Below, one piece after another: positions 11,169-21,608 of a stretch of 64,000 bases of DNA (positions within the stretch are counted from its first letter, which is position 1; every line of letters starts with the position of its first letter). The stretch is taken from positions 62,001-126,000 of the forward strand of contig WTXG01000103.1 in NCBI GenBank assembly GCA_022496185.1, given 5' to 3'. The notes under the pieces were generated by a model, which saw only the letters and a list, made by a program, of their open reading frames with translations, had not been told where the DNA came from and did no database searches. Source of the DNA: Multifurca ochricompacta (taxonomy: Eukaryota; Basidiomycota; Agaricomycetes; Russulales; Russulaceae). Made by a program: the position numbers and the translations under genes.

Positions 11169-11858
11169 TCATTTTGATCCAACTATATTCTTGTTTTCTG
11201 GGCATGGCACTGTAATCCATGTTTTTGCCTTTTCCAGGGTAAGGATTTTGTGGTGGTCCATGGCCTCCTTCCAAAATGGCCAGTCTTCGCATGTTTGAGC
11301 TTCAATGAGTGATTTTGGATCGCCTTCGGCATCTTCAATAACTTCTGCAATCATATCGTCATATTCTGCCTGATAAGCATAAACTGCATCTGCGGATAGG
11401 TCAGTGATAAACACAGAGCCTTCTTCTTGGGTGTCCAGATGGTGATATTTGAGCTTCAATGGTATCTATCCATGCTGTTGCTGCTATTCCAATACATATT
11501 ACAGCTTGCATATTTCATTCTACATACTAAAAAATGTAAGAGCTAGAAAAGCAAGTAGCTACACAAAGAATTAGTAAAATGCAATGTAGCTACGAAGAGA
11601 ATAATACTGACCTCAGTCTTTGGAACAGAAAGACTGAGGACACTAACTACACTGGTAGTCCTATAATATAGTAAGAAATTTGCACGATACGATACCTCAT
11701 GCATTGTGTAGAATGGCCTCAATGTGATCGATCCCGGGTCGTCATCTCCGGTATCAATATGGCTGCGTGCCGTGGCTGTATTCTAACAAAAAAATGGTTT
11801 CCTGTTGTCAAACACCCGAAACTGAAATACACGATTCCAATGCAGAAGTCACCTTACT
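11169..11858 (-). pseudogene. Copia pol (reverse transcriptase N-part) remnant, P1
   Basis: The minus-strand frame 11169-11459 contains EAMDHHKILTLEKAKTW and PENKNIVGSKW, the start of a Ty1/copia reverse transcriptase domain (consensus W.xAMxxE...TWxLVxxP...VGxKWVF). It lacks everything downstream and is interrupted at 11535-11788 by a solo LTR. The related remnants at 23388-24290 and 52694-53200 occupy the same position in the other array units. Confidence 0.75.
11535..11788 (-). mobile_element. Solo LTR E (254 bp), intron-bearing, no duplication
   Basis: On the minus strand it runs TGTTAGAATACAGCC ... CTCTTACA and is flanked by A-runs (TSD about AAAAA). It is related to LTR D (15850-16159). 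It has the hairpin exon, a GTCAGT...GTGTAG intron and a short second exon ending TTCTAG, but not the spacer plus spliced duplicate found in D. The size difference from D is 56 bp, about the size of that duplicate. Confidence 0.8.
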
Positions 11859-13016
11859 CTCCCCCACCACTGACATCCCTAAAGTGGTAATATTGTCACA
11901 CAACATCCTTAAAGTGGCAATCTTGTCACACGACTGTGATTTGTAACATTATTTCTATTTAAGCAAGTTATCGTTAAATATTTATTTTTTTCGTTGATCA
12001 ACAAAAAATCATTACAAATCAATCATGTGACATGTACTCAACGTTTTCGAACGCCTTCATCTCCAAGTACACAGAGCATTCAGTCCTTCAAGAAATTCTC
12101 CAATAATCTTGATATTCTCACTCATGGCCTCTTCGCAAGTCTTGTGCAGTAGGTGTAAAAGTACAAGATTTTTACATCATGCCTTGGAACTTTTTTTTGT
12201 AGTAGAAGGAGTATTATTGTTGCATAGGAGGGAGGACATTAAGCATTTTCACTATTAGATTATTTTTTTGAAATTGATTTTATTTGCGCTTCAAGACCGT
12301 GCCCAAATCGCGCAGCTACTACCAGTACATAGTAACTACTGGGTGAACAATGGAATAGTGGGAGACCACAGTGTTAAACCTCTTGGCAGGGGGAAAGCAG
12401 GGGGCAAAGAGAGTGTGGGTTAAAGGAAGGGTGGTGGGGAAGTGGGAATGTAGAGAAGAGAAGTCGAGGTGCAGAGGTGCACTTACCAGAGTCACCCAAC
12501 TTCACCAACTCAGACTTAATCTAGCTCGCGAGGTCATTCCAAAGAAAAGGGCCTAGTGAAGGCCCACATGTCCTGGACAAATGTGAGCAAGTCCTTGACG
12601 AAAGGCTTGCAAGTGAAATGGATGTGCCGGGGGTCCGGGGCGTTGCAGGGGAGGAACTGAAGGTCAGCACAGCACGCGGCGTAGAGAGGGCATTGCAGAA
12701 GGATGTGGGGGAAGGTGGTGAGTGACGCCATCGTAAGTACACTGACAAGCAGAGAGTGTTTTGGTGGAGTGAAAATGCTCCATGTGCTTGGCAATGAAGG
12801 CGTGGCCAGTACTCGAAAATGTTGAGTACATGTCACATGATTGATTTGTAATGATTTTATGTTGATCAACGATAATTTTCCTTTTTAAAATAAATATTTA
12901 ATGATAACTTGCTTAAATAGAAATAATATTACAAATCACAGTCGTGTGACAAGATTGCCACTTTAAGGATGTTGTATGACAATATTACCACTTTAGGGAT
13001 GTCAGTGGTGGGGGAG
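11859..13016. mobile_element. Fold-back element with ~190-bp terminal inverted repeats
   Basis: The left arm (11859-12050) and right arm (about 12813-13016) are near-perfect inverted copies, beginning CTCCCCCACCACTGACATCC and running through a shared AT-rich block. The interior (about 12060-12810) holds a LINE 3' remnant. No transposase frame is present, so this is a non-autonomous fold-back/MITE-like DNA element that carries or acquired LINE sequence. Confidence 0.75.
12252..12869 (-). pseudogene. LINE ORF2 C-terminal remnant
   Basis: The minus-strand frame 12534-12869 ends with FPHILLQCPLYAACC and DLLTFVQDMWAFTRPF, the cysteine-containing C-terminal end typical of Tad/L1-like fungal LINEs. 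It is followed by a 3' UTR whose AT-rich end is at about 12252. The N-terminal codons of this frame come from the right arm of the fold-back element and are not LINE sequence. Confidence 0.65.
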
Positions 13017-13464
13017 CTCACCCATGAGGCGCGTTACATATTGTTTGTCTATGTATGTACATCACGTGATGCGTCACAATGTCTGTGCTGGGGTGACCAC
13101 AGAGCTTCACATTCACGTCCACGGCCTCGATGATCTTTTGTGAGGACAAGCCATGTAATCATTTAGCCACAATCACAACCAACTCGGAAGCTGAGCTGAG
13201 ACTGGGACTCACGACCCTGACAACCAAGTTCAACATTGTTCTGTTTACACCTTCAACTTTCCTCTTTCCGGTCCATTGCTCTTCAAGAGCTTGTTAACGG
13301 CAATGTACGCCTTTTGCAGCTACACAGGCAGTAATAAATAGGTATCGAAGAGATTGCTTTTCTCGGGAAAATTGTTGTTGAAAAGGGAATCAGGCTGGTA
13401 AATGAATGAGAGGGGGGGTACGGTTACATAAAAGGGGCGTCCGTGAGTGTCGCCAAAATTTGTA
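13017..13464. repeat. Array-unit region 3' of Zn-finger copy A
   Basis: No gene is seen. The sequence is shared with 24350-24800 and 53765-54300, including a conserved run reading ATATTGTTTGTCTATG and, further on, a plus-strand TATA-like motif before AAAAGGGGCGTCCG (degenerate here, intact in the other two copies). Confidence 0.6.
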
Positions 13465-14713
13465 TCATTCTCCTTCCTCACTTCTCCTCTTACGCTTCTT
13501 ACTGTTATCCTGCTGCCAAACTATCCCCTGCTCTTTGCAGTGCTGGAGGTGGAGTTTGATGGCGTCCTTTCGCATAATGGTCCTTCCACAACTGCAAATC
13601 GCAACCGCCGGCGCCTTGTGAACCTTGGTCGTCGACCTATGCCGATTCAGGTCCTTTCTACAGTTGAAACTCACCACACGGCCTTGCAGTTTCGTGCACT
13701 CCTCGCAGATATATTCTGCCCATTCTCTGTGAATTAGCGTTTTACGCACTGGTGTGGAAGGCTCCGCCGATGGAACTAGGACGGCCTGCACGGTTGCCGG
13801 CTCCAGGATTGTCCCCGAGCCTACCTTGGTTATATTCTCTGGCACTGACATGTATTTAAGCGCTTTGGCGCTGTGGATAACGGACGGAAATTTACATTGG
13901 GGGCGGCGCTGGGCCACGCCGTTGACGGCAATATCGGGAGCCTGGAAAGCAGAGTCGATGGAAATGACCCCACGCCCTGGTATCGACTCCGAGGCGCGCT
14001 GTCGCTCTTGACATGCTACTTCTTCATGCACTCTCGAGTTTGGACTAGCGCCTACGGATCTTTCAAGTGGAATGTTGGAGCAGGTAACGAATAGCGCACT
14101 GCGCACCATGGGGACCATGCCAAGGTATCCTGAGTCCCCATAGCAACCTGTTTCCTGTTTGCAAGTCCTCCGAGTTCTCCACAGTCGGCTTCCAGCCAAG
14201 GATCTGAGGCGCGTCAGATAGGTTTGAATTACCAAAGGTGTCGAGGGCTACCGATGTCATAGTAGGCGTCGACCCCTCTATAGGCAGCCGATCCAGGGGA
14301 CGTACAATTTTGGGGGATTTCTCATGTCTCTTCTCCTGAAAGCACGTTCGAGAACTCCGTAGGGTGGTTATCCATTGAGGTAAGATCCGAGAGAAATAAC
14401 GAGTCGCTATCGACCTGCAGGTCTAGATTGACGAGGATCTCGATGAACACGATGTGCTGTATGCGCTTACCATCCACTTGTCGAGGACCGGATTGCTGAG
14501 GGTTAGGACTAGGGGTGGCGGTCGATGGGTCCATTTGTGACCACTTAATCGCGCGGTGGGGCCTGTGACCTCCTGCTGTGCGAAGCCATTGATTCCTTGC
14601 TCGGGAACCTGAAACGGGGTGATCAGCGGGCTCTCTCGTACTGAACAACTCCTTTTACTCACCAGAAAGTCTTCACCTAATTGTGTTCTGAATTGTTGTC
14701 CATTGCTGGCCAT
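13465..14713 (-). pseudogene. C2H2-like Zn-finger protein, copy A (frame-disrupted)
   Basis: The likely start is ATG at 14713 (MASNGQQFRTQ), with a 17-codon exon and a 54-nt GTGAGT...TTTCAG intron before VPEQGINGF. The C-terminal 256-aa frame (13465-14235) holds one C-x2-C ... H-x(n)-H finger (EYICEEC ... LNRHRSTTKVH) and a second CSC ... HLQHC element, then a basic tail. Compared with copies B and C, about 84 nt of the middle region are missing and the frame is broken between 14235 and 14423. It is probably a nucleic-acid-binding protein of unknown function, or an old transposon-encoded one. Confidence 0.65.
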
Positions 14714-15849
14714 CGGTGAATCTGAGGACGCCTTTCCTGGGACTGTGACAAGAAAATAGGGACACCCTGCGGCACCCAGCCAAAGACAAAGACACAGGTC
14801 CATTGACCCAGACTCGATATCGGTCGTCTCTCCCCATGAGTTCGAAGTGGAGAGAGGTTCCACGAGAGTGAGGAAAAGGGAGAGAAGAAGGGATTCGATG
14901 TTGATGAGAACGCTGAGACAGACGAGTGGCCTTGCAAGTCTGGTAGGATGTTTGCTACACTTGAAGGCTTGAGCACACAAATGTAAATGACTGAGAACTG
15001 GTCTGCGTCAAATGTCGGTAACGCTGAATACGTCGATGAGGCTTAATACTAGTATGTCGAAAATTCTTGAAAGTTGATAGTCCGTTCACTACCTTTGAAG
15101 GGTGTGGCACACAATGAGATGAAGAGAAGAGACAAAGCGAGTATTTCATGGCTGGATAAGATACTCGTCTTTGTATACATGAGGTTTGTATGAAACGAGC
15201 CAAATTCAAGTTTAGTATGCAAAGATGTAAGTATTATAAGGAAGGACCCGATAAATGGAGGACATCACTTCAAGTGTTGAAGATGCCGGCCGCTTGATCG
15301 AGCATCATGTAGATAAGACCAGCTTCCGTATGTTGAAACGAGGTGGAATCTGTGCATGGAAGGAATTCCAATCCTGTCAGTTGTTTCAGATCTGGGAACC
15401 TGAGGGTGCCCCTGATGAGCAGTGAGTGAGGAGGGTGTGAGGCCCACAATTGGTAGAGCAGGATCATCATGCTTCCCTATACCACAGTCAAGCATAGATG
15501 CCACTGTAGCTGCTGCAGTGGTGGCTTGGGCAGTAGAGATGCCAAGTTCAGAGTCCTTGTTAAGGGGGTGAGTGATTGGCCCAGGTAATACAAGCTGTAG
15601 TCTGCGGCATTATCAGATAGGTCAGCCAAAAAGTTGTGTGGAACCTTTCGGTGACATAGTCTTTGAGTATTGTTGAAGGCATTGTCACCAACAGTGTCTC
15701 AGAGAGGGGGGTTAGTTTCATGGCTGCAATGTCCAGGGTCTGTGATGGCCTGGCAAAAGCCCAGTCATGGAAAACCTGGGGTTCGTTGGAGTGGGTCTGC
15801 TACCTGTAGGGCAGTATTGAGCCCAGTTGTCGTGGTTTGTAGCTGGGAG
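14714..15849. repeat. Array-unit spacer between Zn-finger A and TPR-CHAT copy 3
   Basis: Also present at 26281-27318 (continued at 40722) and 55657-56810. A region matching about 14880-15250 occurs inverted at 22890-23200 and 52220-52510. The short frames here are not conserved between copies, so I call no gene. Confidence 0.6.
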
Positions 15850-16159
15850 TGTTGGAAGTGCAGCCATAGCACGCAATCAATTGATACCGGAGATGGCGGC
15901 CCGAGTCCGATCACTACCGTATCAACGCAACGCAATATTCAGAGCACGCGGGTCGTGCAATTTTCCTTTATCATAAAGACTCAGTAGCGTAGTTAGAAAC
16001 CTCAGTCTTTCTATTCCAAAGACTGAGGTCAGTACTCTCTGTGTTACAGCTACATTATTACTTTACTGATTCATTGTGTAGCTATGCATTTATAGGTATT
16101 AACAAATCATATAGTCTTTCTATTCCAAAGACTGAGCTATGCATTTATAGCTCGCTACA
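15850..16159 (+). mobile_element. Solo LTR D (310 bp) with intron and its spliced duplicate
   Basis: TSD GGGAG at 15845-15849 and 16160-16164; the empty site is seen at about 56806. It starts TGTTGGAAGTGC and ends CTCGCTACA. A TATA-like CATAAAG sits at 15972. Exon 1 is 16004-16027, the intron 16028-16081 (GTCAGT...GTGTAG), exon 2 16082-16095 (CTATGCATTTATAG) and the spacer 16096-16112. Then 16113-16150 is an exact 38-nt copy of exon 1 joined to exon 2 with no intron. Confidence 0.85.
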
Positions 16160-16627
16160 GGGAGAATGTGAGGAGTGAGATGGAGGTGGGGTCTGAGGCC
16201 CCATCTCTATGTTTTGTGGCGGTAGCTAGGGCATCCATCCACCTCTGATCTTGGATGGGGGTGGTTTGTTCAAGTGGGGGGTAAAAAACAATGATTGTGG
16301 ACAGTTTATGGTGCGTATCTAATTACTCTAGAAGCCAGCAGTGCGAGCGATCCGAGGGACAAGCTCAAGCAGATGGTGGTGATTTCGAGAAGAAAGATGC
16401 ACAACCGTCCTTAAGCGATACTCAAACTAGTTATTTTTTAAACAAATCCCACGGGTGATGCCAAAAAATAAATACTATTTCTAATCATATACCTCCACAC
16501 GAAGCGATATACTATCGAACAAAAAAGTATCTATACAAATTTCTTGACATACGATGTGAATAGGTGAGGCCGAACGCTCTTACCCAAACGTATTAAGATA
16601 CTAACCACTAGCGAAAGCTTTCCTCCA
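16160..16627. repeat. Array-unit spacer 3' of TPR-CHAT copy 3
   Basis: Matches 56810-57270, and its right end matches 40820-41030 and 6054-6213. It holds no conserved open frame. It marks the 3' flank shared by all TPR-CHAT copies. Confidence 0.65.
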
Positions 16628-19600
16628 TCAAGCACCATAATGAACAAAGTTCACCCACCGCTCCAGAGTCATCCCTTTCTTTCTCCTCATCTTCCGCGTC
16701 GCATCACGAAGTGCCTTCGCAGACCTCAAGTGATAAGGTACCCCTTCTCCGTTCCTAGAGAACATCGACTTGTAGAAATTCTCTGCAATTTCACTTCCAT
16801 CTATATCTGCCATCTCCCACATCGTCCCCACCACACTTCGAAACCCACAGTATTGCACTGCCGCCGTAAGATGAAGTCCCTCGTCAGCAATACTGTCATC
16901 TGTCAATTCCGCAGTGTGGCATGCAGCAAGGAATGCAAATTCAGCAGCAGGCAGTTGAGAGCGTACGATGTCGAGTAGAGTAAGGCGCTCATCATCGAAC
17001 AGCTTGAATGATGCATCGAATGGTTTCCCAGTCTCGAGTGTTCCATGACACACGAAATGTACCAATCCGTGATGTCGCAGTCCTTCCACCACACCAGTCG
17101 GTGTCGTGATCTTCCCACAGAGGGTGGTCACCGGCACCTGCGAATTGAGAGACTGTATGATTGCCATCTCTCCAAAAGCGCCTGGTAAGGATTCATCTGG
17201 ATTAGCCACAAGGAGTAACGAAGGTTGGTAAGATGTTTTTGGACTAGGTTTGCGAGACTCGATGAGTGCAGAGAGTGTCGGGGTATATGAAGGGATATAT
17301 AAATCTGAAAAGTATCGTTTGACACCGTCATCTGATGGGATTGGGCCCATCGCATGAAGTGGAAGTGAGCAGAAAACGGAGGTCGGACACCACCAGATTC
17401 GTGATTGTTCTGGTACACCCAAAGTGCGGAACTTGTTAATGACTGGTTCGCCAACAAGGTTATAAAGGCCGTCGAGTACAGAACGTAAAGCGCGTTTGTA
17501 TTCGCCTGAATCGAGACCCTCCTTTCGTGCGACCACTAGGCGATCTCTTAGTTTATTTGCACTGTACGGACGTGGTCCGCGGTGAGTAAGAGGCAAAGCG
17601 CGTTTCCCGAGAGGAGAGAGAGAGACAGAGGAGAGAGGAGGAAGGAAGAAACCCAGGATAACTTTGATGTCGAAGGAGAGATGTCGTTGTACTTTTTGAA
17701 CTTGCAAATACGTGCTTGCTGGTTCCGTTTGACCTTGCGCTGGACGATGTTGAGGTTCTTTAGCACACAGAAGAGAAAAGAGAGAGAGAGAGAGATTCCT
17801 AGGTTGCTTGTTCACTGGCTGGTCTACTACAAGCATTGTATGTACCTTTATATACTTGTGGAGAGACCTAGCTGAAGGAAAGTTTTAGAAAATAAACAGA
17901 GGTGAAGCCATGTGGGGTGAACGAAAGTGGAATAAGTAAAAGGGAGTAAGGGAGAAACCGGGTAGCCGGGTGTACGGAAAAGAATAGGCAGGCGGCCCGG
18001 AACGCGCACAATCCCTGTAATATGCTAAGTAAAATTACTTGTACCATAGATCAATCACGCTTTGCACCGGTGTCAGAGTCTGTCCGAAACTAAAGTCAGG
18101 CAAATGTTAGAAAATTTATTGACAGTATAGTATGGAAGAATGAGAGCAAACGGGTCCTGCCAGAAGTGGTGATGACCGGAGGTTTCGCGTCCAACGCCCG
18201 AGCCATCCTTACAGCACGGTCGTAGAAATCTTTAGTTGTAGGGATAAGGGAAGGGGGAGTGTCTTGAAAGAGTATGAGGATATCGGACCGCCACTCGCTA
18301 TGGTTGATAATGACGACTGGCCCATGTGAAGCAGCGATACGAATGTTTTGAAATGACGGCGTCTTCAGAAAGTCTCCAAACACTGGTAATTCTTGGATCT
18401 GTGACACGAGCACATTCCGCTCCTCCAGAAGCTTCTGTTGCTTCACCACCAGACGACCGAATGGGTCCATCCCATCGTCAACCTGTGATCCAGCATCGCT
18501 GATCCCTATAGTCCCACTCGGCGTGACAGACATGGTGAGTGACTTGAGATCCTGATTGATTGCTGCAAGTTTCGCCGCTAAAGGTGAATTGACACCAGAA
18601 AGGTGATCCATAGAATTGCGAAGACCACGCATTTCAGACCATAGTAATGCCCTCCCTTGTTCTAGAGTCTCAATAGCCTGAGTGAATTGACCCATTTCGA
18701 TCTGGTAAGATGCGTAGTCCAGCGGCATCTTGTCGCAGAGCCCTCGCATTGCGACGAGTCGAGAATGCTGTATTTGTAAGGTCGGCGCGGAGACAAATGA
18801 GGTCTGTATTAATGACATGGCCATTTGGTATGCAGCAGAGACGGACGGGTGCCTGGCTGATCGCGCAAAGGATGCCCAGAAACATGACAAAGCAAATCGG
18901 TCAGATACCTTTGCTGATTTGTCATTGACAGCCAAAGGAATTAGCTCAATGATTTCATCAAAATCCTGTTTGTGACCAAGTAATTTAATGCGTTTGGATA
19001 AAGACAAAACAAGCTCATGAATCACTTTGAAGCGGAATGGCTGCACCCTTTGCATTCCGAGAACGCCACGATACACGGTGATAGACTCGTCAAGGTACTC
19101 CATTTTATTCGAACACTTAAACGCCATGTCGAGGTCTAAGCCCAAAGAGCGTGCTGATAGGAACCAAGATATGTTACTCGTGTCAGCTGACGCAAGTAGT
19201 ACCCGACGGCACTTGATCACCTCTTCAAGGTCCTTTATATCGTTGGTATGAGAGAACTTGGTTTCATACCAATTCACGAGATCCCCGATGTGTGTGTTGT
19301 GATTGGAGTTGCCCAGGGGAGTCTTGGAGATTAGTTCGCGAAGATTTCCGATTCTCTCCTCTACCACCGTCATCGGATAGGCCACTCGAACAACATCCAT
19401 ATTATCAAATTTGCCCAGAGCTGATGGTGATGCAAGGTTGGCCATTTCAGAAGTATAATAACGTGCTTCTTGAAGAGCTTCTGTGAGACCAAAGTTCTTG
19501 AAGCGCATCTCAGCGAGGGATGCCATGACATGGGTAAATATATGCCGAAAGTAGTTGTCAAGGGAAGAAGAGCCGAATAAGGTACGACAACGGGAAATCG

Positions 19601-20523
19601 CCTCCTCTAAATATTCTGGGTTTGGATAGATGCCAGCCCGAGTGAGTGCAAGAATCGCGGCAAATGCCGAAGCCCGAATCTGATCATCCCGAAGAGGACT
19701 TGAGCCAATGATACTTTCTAGGAGGGTCATTGCCTCATCGTAATCGTCATTCGAATAATTTGTTCTGTATCGAATGAAGAGGGAAGTAGCCAGTCCAAGA
19801 AGAACTTGATGAGGCCCTGGAGGGAAGATCTTCAGCGCGTCCCGAAGGCATTGAATGACTCCATCTAACGGCTCTACTTGCTTCCCTTGACAAAATTTGC
19901 ATACAATGGCAGAGAACAAGGCGGTAATGGCGTGAGTTGGATAGTTTGCTGAGCTGTGACAGGTGAGAAGTTCTTGGCAGAGCATCACCATCTCCTCAAT
20001 ATCCCCCGTCCCACCCGCTTCCAGCTTAACTTGAATACCCAACGCATCAACAAGCAATATTGTAGCGACTTTGTGTGGGACCTCAAAGGTATCAAGGGGC
20101 AGTCCTCGAAGATAACGAAGGTATTCAACCACACACTTGACATCTTCAGGTTGCTCGAATTCATTGGAACGACGAAGAAGGGAAATTACAAGTTGAAAGA
20201 AGACTTGAACCACATTTAGGTATAATTCCCAGGAAGGTGGAAGAAAGATCGCTTCAGTGTAATGAAGAATGGATTTGTCAAGATCTTCCTTCTGTTTTGA
20301 TAGCTTATAGCGTTCAAATCGTGATCTGGCCAGAAGGTGGATGTAGGCAGTATAAGTGGGATGAGATTGAGGGATCCATGAGAGAGCACGCTGATGAGAA
20401 GTGATGATTTGGTCGAGTTCCATAATGGAGGCTGCGAATAAGAAAAAAATGAATTACTGATGATAGAAGAGCATATGCTCGGGAAAGAGGTGACAAAGTT
20501 GTGCACTTACGTTCTTGGGCCAT
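16628..20523 (-). pseudogene. TPR-CHAT protein, copy 3 (split by an LTR)
   Basis: ATG at 20523, exon 1 20511-20523, 79-nt intron 20432-20510, then open sequence to 18218, where it is interrupted by a 651-bp LTR (17563-18213, TSD GCAC). The rest, including the whole CHAT domain with HFVCHG and FLAACHT, resumes at 17562 and ends at 16628. Apart from this insertion the two halves are open and highly similar to copies 4 and 5. The break falls between the TPR-like region and the CHAT domain, so two truncated products could in principle be made. A second LTR (20529-20940) lies only 5 bp upstream of the ATG. Confidence 0.85.
17563..18213. mobile_element. Solo LTR (651 bp) inside TPR-CHAT copy 3
   Basis: Runs TGTACGGACGTGG ... 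CCATCCTTACA with GCAC on both sides (17559-17562 and 18214-18217). The other four copies show the uninterrupted target TTTGCACGGTCG. It shares about 400 bp of diverged sequence with array segment S, which suggests S derives from the same retroelement group. Confidence 0.8.
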
Positions 20524-20528
20524 GCTTT

Positions 20529-20940
20529 TGTTGAGCCGGTAACGGATCAGAGTTGGCCGGACCGGATCAGAGGTGACCGGAGTTGCCGGTGCAAGACGGA
20601 GTTAAGTGGACATTGTAATATACCTACTGACATTCCACTCGTTTACTATGATTACTTATGATTAAAGATACAATCCTTTATGACCATAGCACAGCACACT
20701 CTTTACAGTATTTAAGGACATTATTTCTGTGTTGTACACTTCAGTTTTGACCATTCACAAACTGAAGTGAGTATCTACTTAGATTATCTTTACCACGCGT
20801 ATAGCTAACATTACTCGCGTAGTTATCTTGCTACCCGTTTAGGTAAAGACTAATTAATGTACAGTTTTGACCATTCACAAACTGAATTATCTTGCTACCC
20901 GTTTAGGTAGCGCTTATCTAACCTCAGCTGCGTTTCCACA
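20529..20940 (+). mobile_element. Solo LTR A (412 bp) with intron and its spliced duplicate
   Basis: TSD GCTTT at 20524-20528 and 20941-20945; ends TGTTGAGCC and TTTCCACA. TATA-like TATTTAA at 20709. Exon 1 20742-20766 (palindromic, CAGTTT...AAACTG), intron 20767-20822 (GTGAGT, CTAAC branch-like motif, GCGTAG), exon 2 20823-20842 (TTATCTTGCTACCCGTTTAG), spacer 20843-20861. Then 20862-20906 repeats exon 1 plus exon 2 exactly (45 nt) without the intron. It separates TPR-CHAT copy 3 from its own TATA box. Confidence 0.9.
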
Positions 20941-21061
20941 GCTTTATTCAATGTACAAGGATCACGGTAACCGGGGGTCCTCTGGCGATGAATTGAGAGA
21001 GTAAATGGCAAAAATGGTTGTGGGTGCTGGAGAATGGCGAAGACCACGGCTATAATACATG

Positions 21062-21068
21062 TTTTATA
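21062..21068 (-). promoter_or_regulatory. Displaced TATA box of TPR-CHAT copy 3
   Basis: TATAAAA on the minus strand in the conserved context. It now lies about 540 nt from the ATG at 20523, because LTR A (plus TSD) sits in between. Confidence 0.55.
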
Positions 21069-21181
21069 GTAGAGCATGAGCATGAGGACAAAACGAGGCA
21101 ACGAGGCAATGCAGGGCGGCTGTTCCCCGGCCCGTCAACCCGGTACTGTTTGCTCTTTGGCGGGTGAACGGATCCAATCCG

Positions 21182-21608
21182 AGTGACTTGGATGCTTACC
21201 CCACGGGACCTTGATGGCCTTACCTGGCCTCAGGTCTTCAATCACCGTGGCCATGTTGACCACCTACTCGAGTTCATCCAGGACACTAGGGCCTTTACAA
21301 ACCCTATATCTGCCCGACGACCCCGTGAACCAGACTGAGTCTGTCGGACACAGGTGACTTGTAAGTTTCAACTTTATTGCTCACTGAACGGCTAACCGGG
21401 GGGGGTCTTTCTTTCTCCCCCCTCAAGGCCTCTCTATCCTATCCCCCTACTTAGCATTTTCCCTCTGGGTTTGGCACCATGACTTTTGTCGCTTCCATCA
21501 CCTGTTCGTAGTACCAGTAGCCACATTGTACCCGGATGTGGCCGCGCGATTGGGCGCCGTCCCGCAAGCGCAAATTAAAATTGATTCAAAAAAAAAAAAA
21601 AAAAAAAA
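21182..21608 (+). mobile_element. 5'-truncated LINE (427 bp) with 16-bp TSD
   Basis: Flanked by GAACGGATCCAATCCG at 21166-21181 and 21609-21624; ends in poly(A). The 5' part encodes a LINE ORF2 C-terminus (HLLEFIQDTRAFTNP), followed by a 3' UTR matching the fragment at 10768-10989. Confidence 0.85.

Noticed and set aside
16628..17836. A 402-aa protein with a novel N-terminus fused to CHAT
   Set aside because: The N-terminal 90 or so residues are read from the inserted LTR (17563-18213). The real gene is the interrupted TPR-CHAT copy 3.
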